Shown here: positions 33,024 through 44,876 of the stretch, piece after piece
How positions within the stretch are numbered: position 1 is the first letter of the stretch
Layout of the letters: each line of letters begins with the position of its first letter
NCBI GenBank assembly: GCA_003439945.1
Contig: QVRM01005493.1
Coordinates: 1-64,000 of the forward strand
Direction: 5' to 3'
Origin: Dermanyssus gallinae
Lineage: Eukaryota > Arthropoda > Arachnida > Mesostigmata > Dermanyssidae
DNA: 64,000 bases
Program-made: the position numbers and the translations under genes
Notes under the pieces: model-generated
The model's database searches: none
What the model saw: only the letters and a program-made list of their open reading frames with translations
What the model was told of the DNA's origin: nothing

Positions 33024-33540
33024 GGCCAAGAAGAACGTCGTTGCAGAACCACGTATGGCGATCATGCCAAGACAACGGCACGAGACGCCGATTCGAATCG
33101 ACCAAACGACTAATTCAGAAACTACAAACCTGACTGACGACGACGATTTCTCGACCGACGGCTGCGTTGGGATTTAACCCCCCAATCTGCTACGGTGGCG
33201 GAATCACATCATCGCTCTAAGGCTAGGCGACGAAACGTCGCTTTTATTGAGATCTTTAAGGAGAAAGGATGAATCGGTGAAACTGTAGACATGACTAGCA
33301 ATCGTACGGCCACAATCACCGAAACATCAGATCACAATGTATCTGTGTGTGTCTTGAAGCTACATAAAAACAACAATCATAAAAACGACTATACGTCTGA
33401 AAAAAAACGAGTTTTTTTCTCGAAGCTGCATTTTAAGCGTATCATCTTCAAGCTTCAAAATATCACCAAAATATCAGTTAGTTAGCTTGTTAACAAAGTC
33501 GTGTTTCTTTTCTTCAGAGGTCTCATAAAACGTTCCCGAA
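33020..33540. other. unassigned DNA with a weak tRNA-like patch
   Basis: On the minus strand 33160-33220 has a B-box-like GGTTAAATCCC and an A-box-like segment, but no convincing cloverleaf. No gene recognised. Confidence 0.25.
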
Positions 33541-33542
33541 AC

Positions 33543-33645
33543 TTTCCATAGAGACAACTTCATAAAGATTCTTCCATAAAGATAACTTCATAAAGATTCT
33601 TCCATAAAGATAACTTCATAAAGATTCTTTCATAAAGATAAAAAC
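33543..33645. repeat. 28-bp tandem repeat, ~3.7 copies
   Basis: Unit built from two similar halves (ATAAAGATTCTTCC and ATAAAGATAACTTC). Copies are nearly identical except the first and last. Confidence 0.85.
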
Positions 33646-33789
33646 ATTCAGAAAATAAAAAAGTAACAATATTTGTCATAGCTGCTATAGTGAACGCCTG
33701 TTGTCGGCGTCCTTAGCAAGTCATTGCCTAGCGATGAGTTCGAGTCGTTTCACAAACTCGCTTGCATATAGGTGTGTGATTTGCTGATT

Positions 33790-33843
33790 TTATATATATA
33801 TATATATATATACTGCTATCTTAATATATATATGTATAAACTT

Positions 33844-33877
<34 letters not shown>
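33790..33877. repeat. pair of (TA)n arrays
   Basis: Two TA arrays separated by about 30 bp of AT-rich sequence. Confidence 0.9.
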
Positions 33878-33881
<4 letters not shown>

Positions 33882-34772
33882 ACCAATCTACAAGAATACT
33901 GTCTGCGAGAGCACTTAATGAGCTTAGACGTGTCCATTTGTTTGCTGTTAGTCCCAACTAAAGCAGCGTTTCGTGTTGGGAACATGTCTTGAGGAGCCTA
34001 GAACGAACAGCTTGTCCAGCTTATACGAAATATGCCGAGATATGCAGCAGCACATTTGACACACGAGTAATGGTAGTACTATTTGACGACCGCAATGCGG
34101 TGGTCGTCAGGCTTGGTACGCAAAATAATTTTGCGTTGGTTTTTTGTCTGCCTCCCCGATACAACCGATGAAACGGTTGTTGGATCTATTATATATATAT
34201 ATATATATATATATAGCCCACTCTTTGCATGTGCCATTCCGGGGGCTAAACGTCTATTATCAGTAATGGATTGAACGTGCCAATGTTTCAGGTACAGTGT
34301 TGCACCTGTGTTAGGGAGTCAGAACCTAGTTAGCAGCATTTTGGTTGCCGCTTGTTCAGCCATGAAAAGTTGTGCTTTGTGTTGTCAAAAGAAAGCCCAT
34401 TTTTATGAACGCGACCCACCATTTGTCGCTTTCGTCCTTTCCTCTTCGAACGGGAGCCACTTGCTAAAAGCTATGATCTGTTCGACTGCGGCTGCTGTTA
34501 TCGCTACGAAAAGTCTACTCCCATATTTTCCACTACGTTTTCAGTAAACGCTCTTATACCATTGCCCAGTATAGGTAGCAGAAGAACGTTGCATTTTTGC
34601 CTCGAATGGGCTCAGTATCGCTTCACCATATCAGCCATTACAGAATAAGATATTGCTATTCTTTTGACAGATTTCGTCGTGACTGAGCAAGCGACTATTA
34701 CTATTACTACTACGGGCTATCGTCGCTACCTTTTAGGGATTGCCAGAATTGATTTTTTTAAATCAAGGAAAA

Positions 34773-34775
<3 letters not shown>
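33878..34775. other. unassigned DNA with one TA array
   Basis: TA array at about 34190-34215. No gene recognised on either strand. Confidence 0.35.
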
Positions 34776-34821
<46 letters not shown>

Positions 34822-34822
34822 G
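34776..34822. repeat. (TA)n microsatellite
   Basis: Pure TA array with a terminal TTTATATA. Confidence 0.95.
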
Positions 34823-34879
34823 CCAGTTTTGGTTTATCTGTGGACCATGTGTCTTTTTTATGTTACTGTTTTAAAGTTG

Positions 34880-35250
34880 CAGCCGTTTTAAATTCAGCGT
34901 TAACCTATATCAGTACCCTTCGCTTGTTTTCAGTAAATATTTGCTTATGCGCTCGTTTGGCCTCGTTAATGACGGTTCTTAGTTTCTCAGTCAGTTTTCT
35001 ACTTGGCACATGCGAATTTCTAGTTGCCGACGCGTACAGTTCACTCTAACAAGGTCATCCATTTATTTCGCATCGGACCAAAGCCTAAAATAATGTTGCT
35101 CCTCTTCCTTCTTAAGCTTCTGACAGTAGTTTCCATTTAGCCAGGCCAGACAGACGCGCCTTGTCGGGGCTCTTATCAGTAAACTGTGCAAATGTTTTTG
35201 CTTTTGCGTTTTTTAGTCGCCGGTTTAGACTTTGCTGCAGCTTGCAGTAT
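34880..35250 (-). pseudogene. possible LINE linker debris
   Basis: Minus-strand segments such as AWLNGNYCQKLKKEEEQHYF and, in a second frame, KLTEKLRTVINEAKRAHKQI look like the basic, helical linker between endonuclease and RT in R1/Jockey-type LINEs. No catalytic motif is present, so this is weak. Confidence 0.25.
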
Positions 35251-35860
35251 CTCAATGTTTAGTAGGTTGCGCATTTCGTCATCCTATATTTCGTTCTCAT
35301 CCTATTTTGTCATCATCGGATGTGTCGTCCTTCTACGGCGAATACGGATGAAAAAATTGACTAACATATTATGCAATTTTCCTCACGACATGCACATAAT
35401 TGACCTCATGGACAAGAAATCATATTTTACAATCGATGATATTCCACCAGTTGTATAAGTACCGCATAGGCTCTCTCCAAAAGCGGCATGCTGAACTGTC
35501 CATGTGCCTGTGTGTGGCCGGTAAAAAGGCGTGGTGCACTAGGTGTCGTATTCTATCATGACAATACTCGTCCAATTACATATGTGGCGATTGGCTTATT
35601 GGGTTCTGTAGTTTGCGGTTTAGAAGCCCCAAAATAGCAATTACAGAAAACACGTGAGGAAGTGCTACTAGATTTCATTATTATTATTATTATTGTTTGC
35701 GCTGAGTATACGCACTTGACACGATTTCAATGACTCTGTCGCCCCCTGATTCCCAATTTAAAGCCGTAACTCAACTCCTTCACGTCAGCTTACACAACGG
35801 GATTTCTTTTTTTTGCGGGGGGGGGGGAAGGGGTCCTCAACAAACATATACCGTCTACGG

Positions 35861-36034
35861 GACTGCTTTCGCATTGCTTCGAAAGACAGACCCCTTTATA
35901 ATGATTTATATATATCCCCCCAGACTATATAAATATAAATGTGCAACGGTGGGGCTCGAACCTGTGCTGCACCTACGTGTCTCCTCCGATCGCGAGGCGC
36001 ACGCGAATGCACCCACAACGCCTCCGGGCTCGAC
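35861..36034 (-). mobile_element. tRNA-derived SINE, family A (copy 4)
   Basis: Reverse-oriented, with B box (GGGCTCGAACC on plus), ATAAATGTGCAACGG body and GACACGTAGG-like head region. The tail is altered by an AT-rich insertion near 35896-35935. Confidence 0.75.
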
Positions 36035-36359
36035 ACGACCAAACGGGATTACAACCTGGCGTACTTTTTGACAAAAATGAAATAACCTAATGCATTTACT
36101 CATCATGCATCAATGCATCATTCATAAGATCCTGGCTCTTCACACACATACACACACTTTGCACATTAACTGACTGTCTGTTTGCATGGCGGATGGGCAC
36201 ATACCAACCCCATGTATCGCACACTATGGAATGAGTGTACGTATATGAATGTATAAATGGCAACTATTCATACACATTCGTATATTTGTGTGTGAACAAA
36301 ACGCGTGTCAAACAGTTTCGTACATCCTGTCCAAGAGCCTCCTTTAGTTTGACCGTGGC
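36035..36359. other. unassigned DNA
   Basis: GCATCAATGCATCATTC-like short duplications near 36095-36125. No gene recognised. Confidence 0.3.
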
Positions 36360-36374
36360 GGGTTGGTGCATACC

Positions 36375-36542
36375 CACGGTTTCGATGTAATGCCAAAGTA
36401 ATACCGAGCCTGGGGGGGTGGGGAGGATCCGGGTTTAGTGGGTTTGCGAGTCTCACACTAGTCACGCAGGCTGCTAGTGGCGCATGTGCATCATGCATTA
36501 CCGAAACCTCCCAGAACAAAAAAAAAAAAAAAAAAAAAAAAA
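36375..36542 (+). mobile_element. 168-bp poly(A)-tailed retroposon, family F (copy 1)
   Basis: A perfect 15-bp direct repeat, GGGTTGGTGCATACC, flanks the segment (36360-36374 and 36543-36557). The insert ends in an A run of about 24. Both are hallmarks of LINE-machinery retroposition (target-primed reverse transcription). A diverged reverse-oriented relative lies at 52493-52640, which makes this an interspersed family and not a processed gene. No clear A/B boxes were found, so it may be a 5'-truncated SINE or a LINE 3' end. The intact duplication indicates a recent insertion. Confidence 0.8.
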
Positions 36543-36769
36543 GGGTTGGTGCATACCAAACCCGGCGACGGCTGCGCTACTATGCGACGCTTGGCTACAC
36601 CACGAGAAATAGTAGGCAACGACACAAACTTTCCACCAATCCAATCCAATGATCCTTCCCACGATTCGATCGCCGATCGATCCACACCCATTTTAGTGCG
36701 TGTATGAATATAAGTACGTGTGAACCACACGTTCAGATAACACAGTCGGCTATACATTGAATATTTTTT

Positions 36770-36774
<5 letters not shown>

Positions 36775-36801
<27 letters not shown>

Positions 36802-36904
36802 GGATGGCATTTTTGACACTAAAAATGCGAGTTCGATCGCGGAACCACACGCACCGCATTCTAACGTTAGCTCCCCGAAGTTTTTGATTATGGTTGATAA
36901 GAAA

Positions 36905-36940
<36 letters not shown>

Positions 36941-37027
36941 TTTTTCCGTGCCACAGGCTTTATGGTCTATTGCGAGCGTTGAGAGATGTTTTGTACTGAA
37001 TATATGTTAAATAAATATGTATGTTAT

Positions 37028-37069
<42 letters not shown>
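36775..37069. repeat. cluster of three (TA)n arrays
   Basis: Arrays at 36775-36801, 36904-36936 and 37040-37069, separated by 100-bp spacers. The spacers have no recognised feature. Confidence 0.9.
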
Positions 37070-37071
<2 letters not shown>

Positions 37072-37451
37072 TGTAGAATAGATGCATCTGTCACCCGCGT
37101 GCATTCATATTTGCAAATGGGGACAGAAAAGAGAGATACAACCTGTAATCCTTATTGAGAGAATCAACAAATATCTAATCAGAGTAGTAGCAGGCTATGA
37201 ACCTCTGTCTTATATTTATCTTCTTAGAAAGACCGCATGGTAGAACATAGCGCAGGGCCGTTGTGAAATAGATGGGCCACGGTGCGACAAACACACAAGT
37301 TGTTACGTGAAGTTACTAATTAATCGAATTTGACATAAATGTTTATTTATGTACATATATATAGGTTTCGGAATGGACAACGCTATATATATTCTATATA
37401 AAACCCCATTGGTTTCCCTCGGTAGAAATGTTTATATAAGATTTTACGAGG

Positions 37452-37452
37452 C

Positions 37453-37502
<50 letters not shown>
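37452..37502. repeat. (TA)n microsatellite
   Basis: Two TA runs joined by a TG interruption. A further array lies at 37728-37757. Confidence 0.9.
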
Positions 37503-37503
<1 letters not shown>

Positions 37504-37722
37504 TATTCAACAAGGGTGCCTGTGTCTATATATATACATGTAATTATATGCATGTTGTGCTCTAGTATTACATAACACGAATACTCAGTGGCTTCCGAGA
37601 AGCGGCTGACGCGTGCGACGGAACACTGGAACATTCTTAATGGATACGATAGATTCCTACGAGTCGAATGCCTTACTGGCAACGACTGGATTAAACGGCG
37701 GAGTGGCCGGTGATTTTAGCTG

Positions 37723-37762
<40 letters not shown>

Positions 37763-38485
37763 TTTTTTTTGGAATTAATTATGGTTATAAAATAGTCTTG
37801 GACACAATATTACTATCAATACCACTTACTAATACTATCTTACTAATGAGGCTATGGACTACGTCTATTCCCGCTGAGTGGCGTTCATCGGCACCAATCC
37901 GACGAAGTCCTTCATGCATTTACGTTCTCAGCAATGTTATGCCAGGTTGAACCAAAGTGAATTTGTTGCCGTCGCTATGAGTTGAGCATGTCCAGCGAGC
38001 TTTAAACTCATATATGTGTATGCATCCGGTCACGCACACACACATACATACATATACGCAAGCACCTACGTCGCCATCGTAGACAGGCGACATCATCGAC
38101 AATGTATACGTTGCATGCATATCGAAAGTAAACACCTAACGTTTTCCTGTGCGAGAAGTAAAGAATGCCCCATCCAATAACGTCACATCAGCGGTATGTC
38201 GCATAGGGTCGTTGCATACAGTCATGTGATGACAAGCAGCCCTCTACCTACTCCTAAAACGTTTGCTTCTAAATATGCCGTACAGAGTTTATAATTGCGT
38301 GCGCGGGCCCGGGTGCACGAAATTAAATGGTCTGTTATGCTGATGATGGATCGCTTTCGGTTCTGCATATCAGAGGCAAAACTCTGCTCAGTGGGCGATC
38401 CCGGTTTAGTGCGGGGCCTATATTACAGCTGTTATGGTAAAAGTGCTAGCCTAAAGCTTAACTTGTTCGGGAAACGGAATTGCTT
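37503..38485. other. unassigned DNA
   Basis: Contains the TA array at 37728-37757 and a CACACA tract near 38033-38045. No gene recognised. Confidence 0.35.
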
Positions 38486-38489
38486 TCGT

Positions 38490-38578
38490 ATCGCGGAACA
38501 ACCGGGACTGAACCCGTGCAGCTGCGTGTCTTCTCTGGTCGCAGGGTGCACGCGAATACACTGCGCACATCACCGGGC
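38490..38578 (-). mobile_element. SINE family A head only (reverse)
   Basis: Reverse-oriented tRNA-like head. It has a B-box-like GGTTCAGTCCC complement at the left and CACCGGGCTGTG (head start) at the right. The body is missing. It stands head-to-head with the forward copy at 38583. Confidence 0.65.
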
Positions 38579-38582
38579 TGTG

Positions 38583-38740
38583 CCTCGCTACCGGAGAAGA
38601 CACACAGGTGCGCAGGTTCAAGTCCCACCTTTGCACATTTGTATTTATGGGGGTCCGCCTATGAAGCATTGCGAAAAGCAGTTCGTGGACGTTCGAAATC
38701 TTGGCTGAGGTTCAGACCCAAAAAGTACTTTTTTTTTGGT
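38583..38740 (+). mobile_element. tRNA-derived SINE, family A (copy 5)
   Basis: Lacks the first bases of the head. It keeps CTACCGGAGAAGACACACAG, the B box GGTTCAAGTCCC, the TTTGTATTTATGGGGG body, the GCGAAAAGCAGTTCGTGG block and a T-rich end. Confidence 0.85.
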
Positions 38741-39895
38741 GAGTAGAGAGAAAGGAGCAGAGGGATACATCCAGAGATACAGAGAAGGACAGAAAGCAAG
38801 GAAAAGGGAGATATAGGGAGTTTCGGTCGTCAGCAGGTGACCGCAAAGGCGTAGTTCCGCATAGCGATGCTTGCTAACAACGTCACCAATCGTTTGTCTA
38901 GCGCATAAATCAAGCGACATACAGCAGTCGATTGACTGATAATTATCATCATCGCCCGACTACCAGCATCAGCAATATCATCATCATCATCACCCGACTA
39001 TCAGCAATATCAGCAATATCATCATCATCATCGCCCGACTATCAGGATCGTCATCAATATCATCATCGTCCTCATCATTCGATGACGGCTGGCTAGCGTA
39101 CGCATGCGGCCGACTCGATCTGCCTAAGCTGCGTGGCGTAACGTGACGATGACGCCGACGACGACGGCCACGCCGACGTGACGCTGCCGTATGGCAGGTC
39201 GGGTAGACACTCAGGTAGACAACAAAGAACAAGTAGGCGCACCCGCTCACTCAATGGCCACTCAATCGCCAGCCCTACACCATGGCTACACCATGAACAC
39301 ACCGTCGTCACCTACACTGACGAGTGAGAATACATCAGATCTAGCCTGCCAGCGTCAGCCCTCCCTCTTGGCCGTCAGTCTCAGCCCAGCCCAGACCAGA
39401 CGAACGAACGAACGAGCGGACGTGGGCCGGTGGTACAGTCGCCACAATCTCGAAGTCGATCCGAGTCGATCGAAGTCGGAAACCATAACTCACCTCGAGG
39501 AGTCACCATCATACATCGTCGATTTATTTCATGACGCACGCGGCCGCCCGCCCGGCGGCTACGCCGGCACAGAGAAGCGACACAGCGGCTGAGACGACCG
39601 TCGCGCTATTTGACTGTCTCTAGCTGTTGATTTAAATTGAAATCTCGTTGTTTTCTCCCGCCTGATTCACTCTCTCTCTTTCTCTCTCGTTTGCTCTCCA
39701 TCTCTCTCTTCTTTGATTTCGTTTGCCTTTGTCTGCACTTTCGCACGTTTGTCCGTCTGCCTTTCAAGCTCTTTAGCGAAACGCTTCGCTTCCGATAGGT
39801 AGACAGTATGCAGCTTCTGCAGTAGCAGCAGCAGAACATTGATTGAACGATGATTATACGAGCGTGAATGTAATCATTGACGTCAAAATCTTGTA

Positions 39896-39899
<4 letters not shown>
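38741..39899. other. unassigned DNA; GC-rich centre
   Basis: (ATC)n/(TCATCA)n tracts occur at about 38940-39075. A GC-rich part follows at about 39085-39600, with a 133-codon plus-strand open frame (39191-39592) whose composition is not repetitive but which matches nothing I know. A CT-rich tract lies near 39670-39710. An exon or promoter is possible but unsupported. Confidence 0.3.

Positions 39900-39926
<27 letters not shown>
39900..39926. repeat. (TA)n microsatellite
   Basis: TA array just upstream of the SINE-B/LINE assembly. Confidence 0.95.
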
Positions 39927-39949
39927 GCCCCAACTACCCACAAATTCTG

Positions 39950-40060
39950 GATACTTAGACCCAGACCGGTCACTTCTAAATTGGTTTTCATGGTTCCCAA
40001 TTTACACAAGGTGAATGCCGGAGTAGATTAAAAGTCGACTATGATCGAAAAAAACGGGGA
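39950..40060 (+). mobile_element. SINE family B body fragment (copy 3)
   Basis: Headless copy with CTAAATTGGTTTTCATGG, the AGGTGAATGCCGGAGTAG block and a degraded tail. It is followed directly by the LINE endonuclease region. Confidence 0.7.
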
Positions 40061-40099
40061 GCACAGATGTCTCAATAAAAAGAGATGGTGCATTACCAT

Positions 40100-42335
40100 C
40101 CAACCCCCCACCAACCTTACGACGTCAATACTAAGCCTAAAACCGGGAACAGGTTTGTTAATCTCTGGGGATTTTAACTCGGCAGCAGAAATATGGTACT
40201 CCCAGCGAATACACAGGCGGGGGAGAACTCTTTTAGAATGGGCATCGGCAAACGACTTTTACATTCTCAACGACGGCAAGGAGGCGACCTTTCGGCGCCA
40301 CAGCTGCAAATCACAAGTAGACACAACTTTCAGTGAGTCTCAGAATGTGCGAAAGGTATCAAGCTGGACGGTCCTCTTGAAGGAAGAAAACCTTAGCGAT
40401 CATCCCTGTGTGGAGACTCGACAAAATCTTTGTACTACTCCACCGTCTTAGCAACAGAGAAAACTGTACAACAATTTGGATGAAGTAAAGTTCAAGGAGC
40501 AAATAGCAAACAAAGTCATGCAAACCGATTTTTCCAAGACTCCAGGGCAGCTTCAGGCTATCCTCAAGGAGGCGTGTGCAAAAACCGACACTGTAAAGGC
40601 GTACCTATGACGGCCAGGAAGACTGCCCAAGCACTGGTGTACACAGGACATTGCTGATAAGCGCAAAAAGAATAACAAAGCCAGAAGGGCACTAGATCAA
40701 ACCCACCGAGGCGACAAGGAAGGTATGCAGGCACTTTTTAGATATAGGAGAAGCAAAGCAATAGTCAAACGCGCCGTGGCGGACAGCAAAACCAAGTGTT
40801 GGCAAGAGGTCCCAGAACAAGTTCAAGACGCTTCATAGAAAAAGCCATACAGAATTGTATGCTGTATCATAGCTGCAGTCAAGCTCCTGTTTAAAGAGCA
40901 TCCAGCCGCAGCCGCAGAAACCCTTATCTCCGCATGAGAACAAAAGAGTTTCCACCAGCATGGAAACAAGCAGAGGTAGTCCTTATACCCAAAGCGAATA
41001 AAGGATACCGACCAATATTTACTAAGCGACTTAGCCAAGGGTTATATAAGTCACCGAGGAAATGCCCTGGTTGTTTGCAAAGGAGTGCGGAATTCTGTCA
41101 CCGGTACAACTTCGCATCCGTAAGCACAAATCGGTCCGAACTGCAATTCACAGGTTACTCAGTAGAGCTGAGCAGGTGCGTAAATCCACCATCGGCACAA
41201 GACAGCTAGTCATGGATACTGTCTTAAATGTGAGGAACGCCTTCAACAGCCTGCGGGCCCACTGCTATGAAACCTCGCGTATGACATCGTCCTGCGGCAA
41301 ACTAGCCTATCCCTGGGAATATACGTTATAGCTTACGCTGACGACTTAGCGGTTGTGGCATAGGCTAAAACAAAGGATGATCTTGAACTAAACACAAACA
41401 AAGCCTTGCACTCAAGAGCAGAATGGATGAAAGTCGCGGGGCCGGAACTCGTGCCAGAAAATGCCATCATTCCCCTAATTGGCAAGATAAGAATCGACCG
41501 CTGCACATACAGGTCAGAGGACAGACAGTCAAGTTCGTGAAAGCAGCCCGCTACCTTAAGGTCACGCTGGGCATGTCCATGGCGGGCATACGCCACATAA
41601 AGAAGACTGTAGAAAAAGCATCCAAGACGGCAAATGCTATTGCCAGGATACTTCTAAACATGCATGGACCGCGGGCTCATACAAAAAAACGACTGAGGGC
41701 GGTCACGCAGTCTATCGCGCTCTTCGGCGCCGCAAGAGTGCTATTGTGGGCCAGAGCGACTCTTTCGTCAAAGAAAGCTAATCCTGTGCAGAACGCAGCG
41801 GATCGCAGCCCTGACTGTTATACAAGGGTACAAAACGTTCAGCACAAACGCAGCTCTGCTGCTCACCGAAGATATTCCATGGAACCTCAAGACGTCCGAG
41901 AGACAGGCCGAGAGGGCACCTAACCTTCTATCTTACACAGGTTCTCACGGGGCATGGTGCTAAAAACAGAGCACAGAATATGAAAGGGGAGGTAGAACCT
42001 TTTCGAGGTCGACGCGGTTGAAGGAGGCACAACAATTGATTCAAACGGGTTTGCAAGGACTAGGACAAAGTGCGCCTGACAGGTGGGGAACCCGTGGGCG
42101 ACCGCGGCCAATTGATCCGATCGGGCGCTCGCCACTTTTCTGATGGCCCATTGCACTGTTCTATGTAGATCTCGGTCATCAGAGAGTGAAGTTTAAGGGG
42201 GAAGGTGTATTTAGTGGGTATGGGTTTCAGTGGCGTAATACCCATCTGCTGGAGTCGAGGAGCACACAGCTTGATGGAAAGCGATATTTCCTACTCGCAG
42301 CGGTAGTTCCTAACTGCATTTAACCCTCCTCCACA
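40100..42335 (+). pseudogene. R1-like LINE: endonuclease, RT and 3' end
   Basis: This is the most complete retrotransposon here. The endonuclease motif LLISGDFNSA (about 40158-40187) is followed by LEWASANDFYILNDG and EENLSDHPC. After a stop, a linker with KARRALDQTHRGDKEG follows, then RT start FPPAWKQAEVVLIPKANKG near 40945-41000. The catalytic AYADDLAVVA is at 41331-41360, and the post-RT block KFVKAARYLKVTLGMSMAG lies near 41530-41585. Multiple stops and frameshifts, and loss of most RT palm sequence between 41040 and 41330, make it dead. The last about 350 bp (41990-42335) match the reverse-oriented LINE end at 12000-12640. The motifs fit the R1 clade (APE-type endonuclease). Confidence 0.85.
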
Positions 42336-43475
42336 CAATCAAATATTCATTTATATTTGTGGTTTTAGGGCGAAGCGTGGACAGTATTTGCAGACGCCAA
42401 TAACTCGAACGTGTTCTCGTGTCAATTGTGATTTCACTTCAACGTGAGTCGTGTCAATTGTGATTTGCCTCCTCATATGGTACAACTTTCTTCGAATAGA
42501 CATCCGGCGTGGGTTACTTCTCCCCCCCCTGCAGTTTTGTCGTAGACGAAAGTTCTGCTTAGGGCTTTTTTTTCGTCGCAAGGTGCCAGTCGCATTGGGT
42601 ATAGGGCAAAATTAAGGTGGACGAGTAGTGCAACGTATACGCGCCAATTTATTGTTAAAAGCGCGTCTTCTTCTTTAGGAGGAGCTTAACAAATGGCTCC
42701 ATTTAGCAGCCCTTACATTCCCTTAGTTGATTGCACTAACAACAATCCTTCGCAAGGCGTCGAATTCTCTTGGTACGAATTCCTAGATGCACAGAGGTTT
42801 TCCGAGAGCGAACCTGTCTCTCGGTTTGGTCGGTGGTCGATGCTTGTATAGCGAAGCGTTGTCACCTTTGGCCAATTTTGGCTTATTTTGCCGATTTACG
42901 TGAAAAAGGATGGGACACGCTATACGACGTATGTGCACTCGTTTGCGGATCACTGGTAAATTCCATTTTACTATAGATAACTGCCAGCTCCATTAATAAT
43001 GCTTTGCTAACTTTCAAATACATTTCATCGAAAACGTTATTACTTCAAATGATTTGTCTGAGGAAATGTATTTCGTATCAATAAAACAATAATTTAATTG
43101 AATGTGCACTTAAAATATGCTACATCGTAGATGATCTGTATGACCGAGCGAACAACCCGCAGCATGTGTACCTGACTATGATCATATTCTTTATCATATT
43201 TTTGCTGCCCTGTTTTTTTTATTATAGAGTACGATTGTTGCTACTGACTTTGTGTCCGAGAATTATCAATAATACGTTAGACTTACCATTCCGCGAATCC
43301 TGTAGTTGTTTATTAAACATATTGGTTAATTACCTTATTATCAGAACTTCTTTTTCTACAGGGGGTTTATTTTGTCAAATCAAACATAGGGCGTTGTCTA
43401 TGTTCTAAGCCCGCTTTCTCGGTACGATAGTTAGGCGCAATATGTACCGCCCGGATGACGGAAACGGTTAACGAC
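42336..43475. other. unassigned DNA
   Basis: Contains a partial GTGTCAATTGTGATTT duplication near 42417-42465. No gene or element recognised. Confidence 0.4.
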
Positions 43476-43479
43476 AAGT

Positions 43480-44705
43480 CTCGATGCAGGCATATTTTGC
43501 TTACGTGAGTTTTGTACTGCCTTTGCCACGTGCAATTGAACCGCGTTGTCTCACTCAATGTCGTCGTCAGGGATTCAGGCAAGCCGGTGCTCAAAATGCG
43601 ATTACCGTAGAACAGATTGGTGGGGACACACATGCGACTATACGCACAGTGAGGCGGCTATACCGGAACGTTTCAGTATGCGTTCATGCCTCGTGTCAAG
43701 GTGGGCCTGCTTTCAGTAGAACGTACATGGCCAACAATAATCATGGTTGACCGAGCATCTGTGTCCAAAAAGGTCAGCTATTAGCAGCTATCTGTATATT
43801 TCAGCGTTGCGCCGGACGGGCCCCTAATGAACGTATAAAGTAGTATCGTTTTCTGAACACGACAGTTTTTTTTTTGACGGATTTAAATACGCGGCTGCAG
43901 AACCGGACTCTTAGGCAGCAGAGAGGAAGATCCCAATAGTACAGAGTGGAGTACTGTGTGGACTATGAGGACTTTAGAATTAAGTGATGCAGTGCGATAC
44001 TCATACTTCGAGGTGAGGTTGCAAACCATTTGCCGAATCGTTTTCGACGACCTTAGGAATCAAACAGTATCCGCTTTCATGAATTTGAGACAGATTCTCT
44101 CTGAGGCCGATAGAGGAGCAAATAGACTCGATGTCGGGTGCTCCTGGGTTTCCTCAAACACATGGCGGCAAGCGGCAGTCATTGTAGATGCGATAAATGT
44201 TACCTTGTGGTGGGTGACCTGTTAGTTTGGTCACGACACGGAAGGTGTCTCTACTTTCCGGCTTGTGTGCAGGTCTTAAAAAAGTGGTGTTCTAGTGAAG
44301 AAGGCGTGACGGCACCTAACCTTTTTCACAAAGGCATTCAAACTAGGACATAGAACGTTTAGTTTTGCATGCTCTGCAAACTGTAGTGGAACTGTGACTT
44401 GCGTTTGTGTCTGGCGGTTTACAATGTGTGTTTTGCTAGGACGGCGCACCTGCTCATGCCCGCCGTTTAGAGACAATCGCAATCGTGGCATACACAGAGA
44501 TTGGATGAGCATGTTCTTAGATAAGCAATTTTGGCGGCCTAGCAGCCCAGATTTTGAAATCTCTGGATCACTCGCTACTCTAAAACGCGACGACATAACA
44601 ATACAGCGCGCTCACTGCCTCGCCATTCAGCAGGTTGACAGGCAGCGCTTGCAAGGTGCCTATAAGCGGTTTTGGGCCTCCTCGAAAAAAGGACAATACA
44701 TTGAA
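43480..44705 (+). pseudogene. decayed IS630/Tc1-like transposase
   Basis: The clearest part is the carboxyl end at 44523-44705: KQFWRPSSPDF (44523-44555) resembles the FWPPSSPDLNP box near the last catalytic acidic residue, and YKRFWASSKKGQYIE-stop resembles the usual ending of this transposase group. Upstream, in other frames, lie LLGRRTCSC-overlapping sequence that reads ARTAHLL (a degraded QDGAPAH box), TTVFFLTD near 43865, and QKGQLLA near 43770. Many frameshifts and a divergent central part indicate old decay. Ends and terminal repeats were not located. Confidence 0.55.
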
Positions 44706-44829
44706 TAATTAACTACGTCCTTTGGAGATACTACCCTTTGGCCAGACTATCTGTTGGCGTGTTTCCTATCGGCGCATGCCAACAGAAAGTCATTCAAGTT
44801 GTCGTTTGGATACAACATCTGATTTCGCT

Positions 44830-44876
44830 GTATATATATATATATATATAAAATATATATATATATAAATATAAAC
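44830..44876. repeat. (TA)n microsatellite
   Basis: Two TA arrays joined by AAA. Confidence 0.9.

Noticed and set aside
33160..33220. tRNA-like patch on the minus strand
   Set aside because: The B box is imperfect and no acceptor/anticodon stems could be paired by eye.
33543..33645. CRISPR-like array
   Set aside because: Adjacent 28-bp units without unique spacers, in a eukaryotic context; an ordinary tandem repeat.
39191..39592. 133-codon frame as an exon
   Set aside because: Non-repetitive but no recognisable domain or paired splice sites; GC-rich background makes chance plausible.
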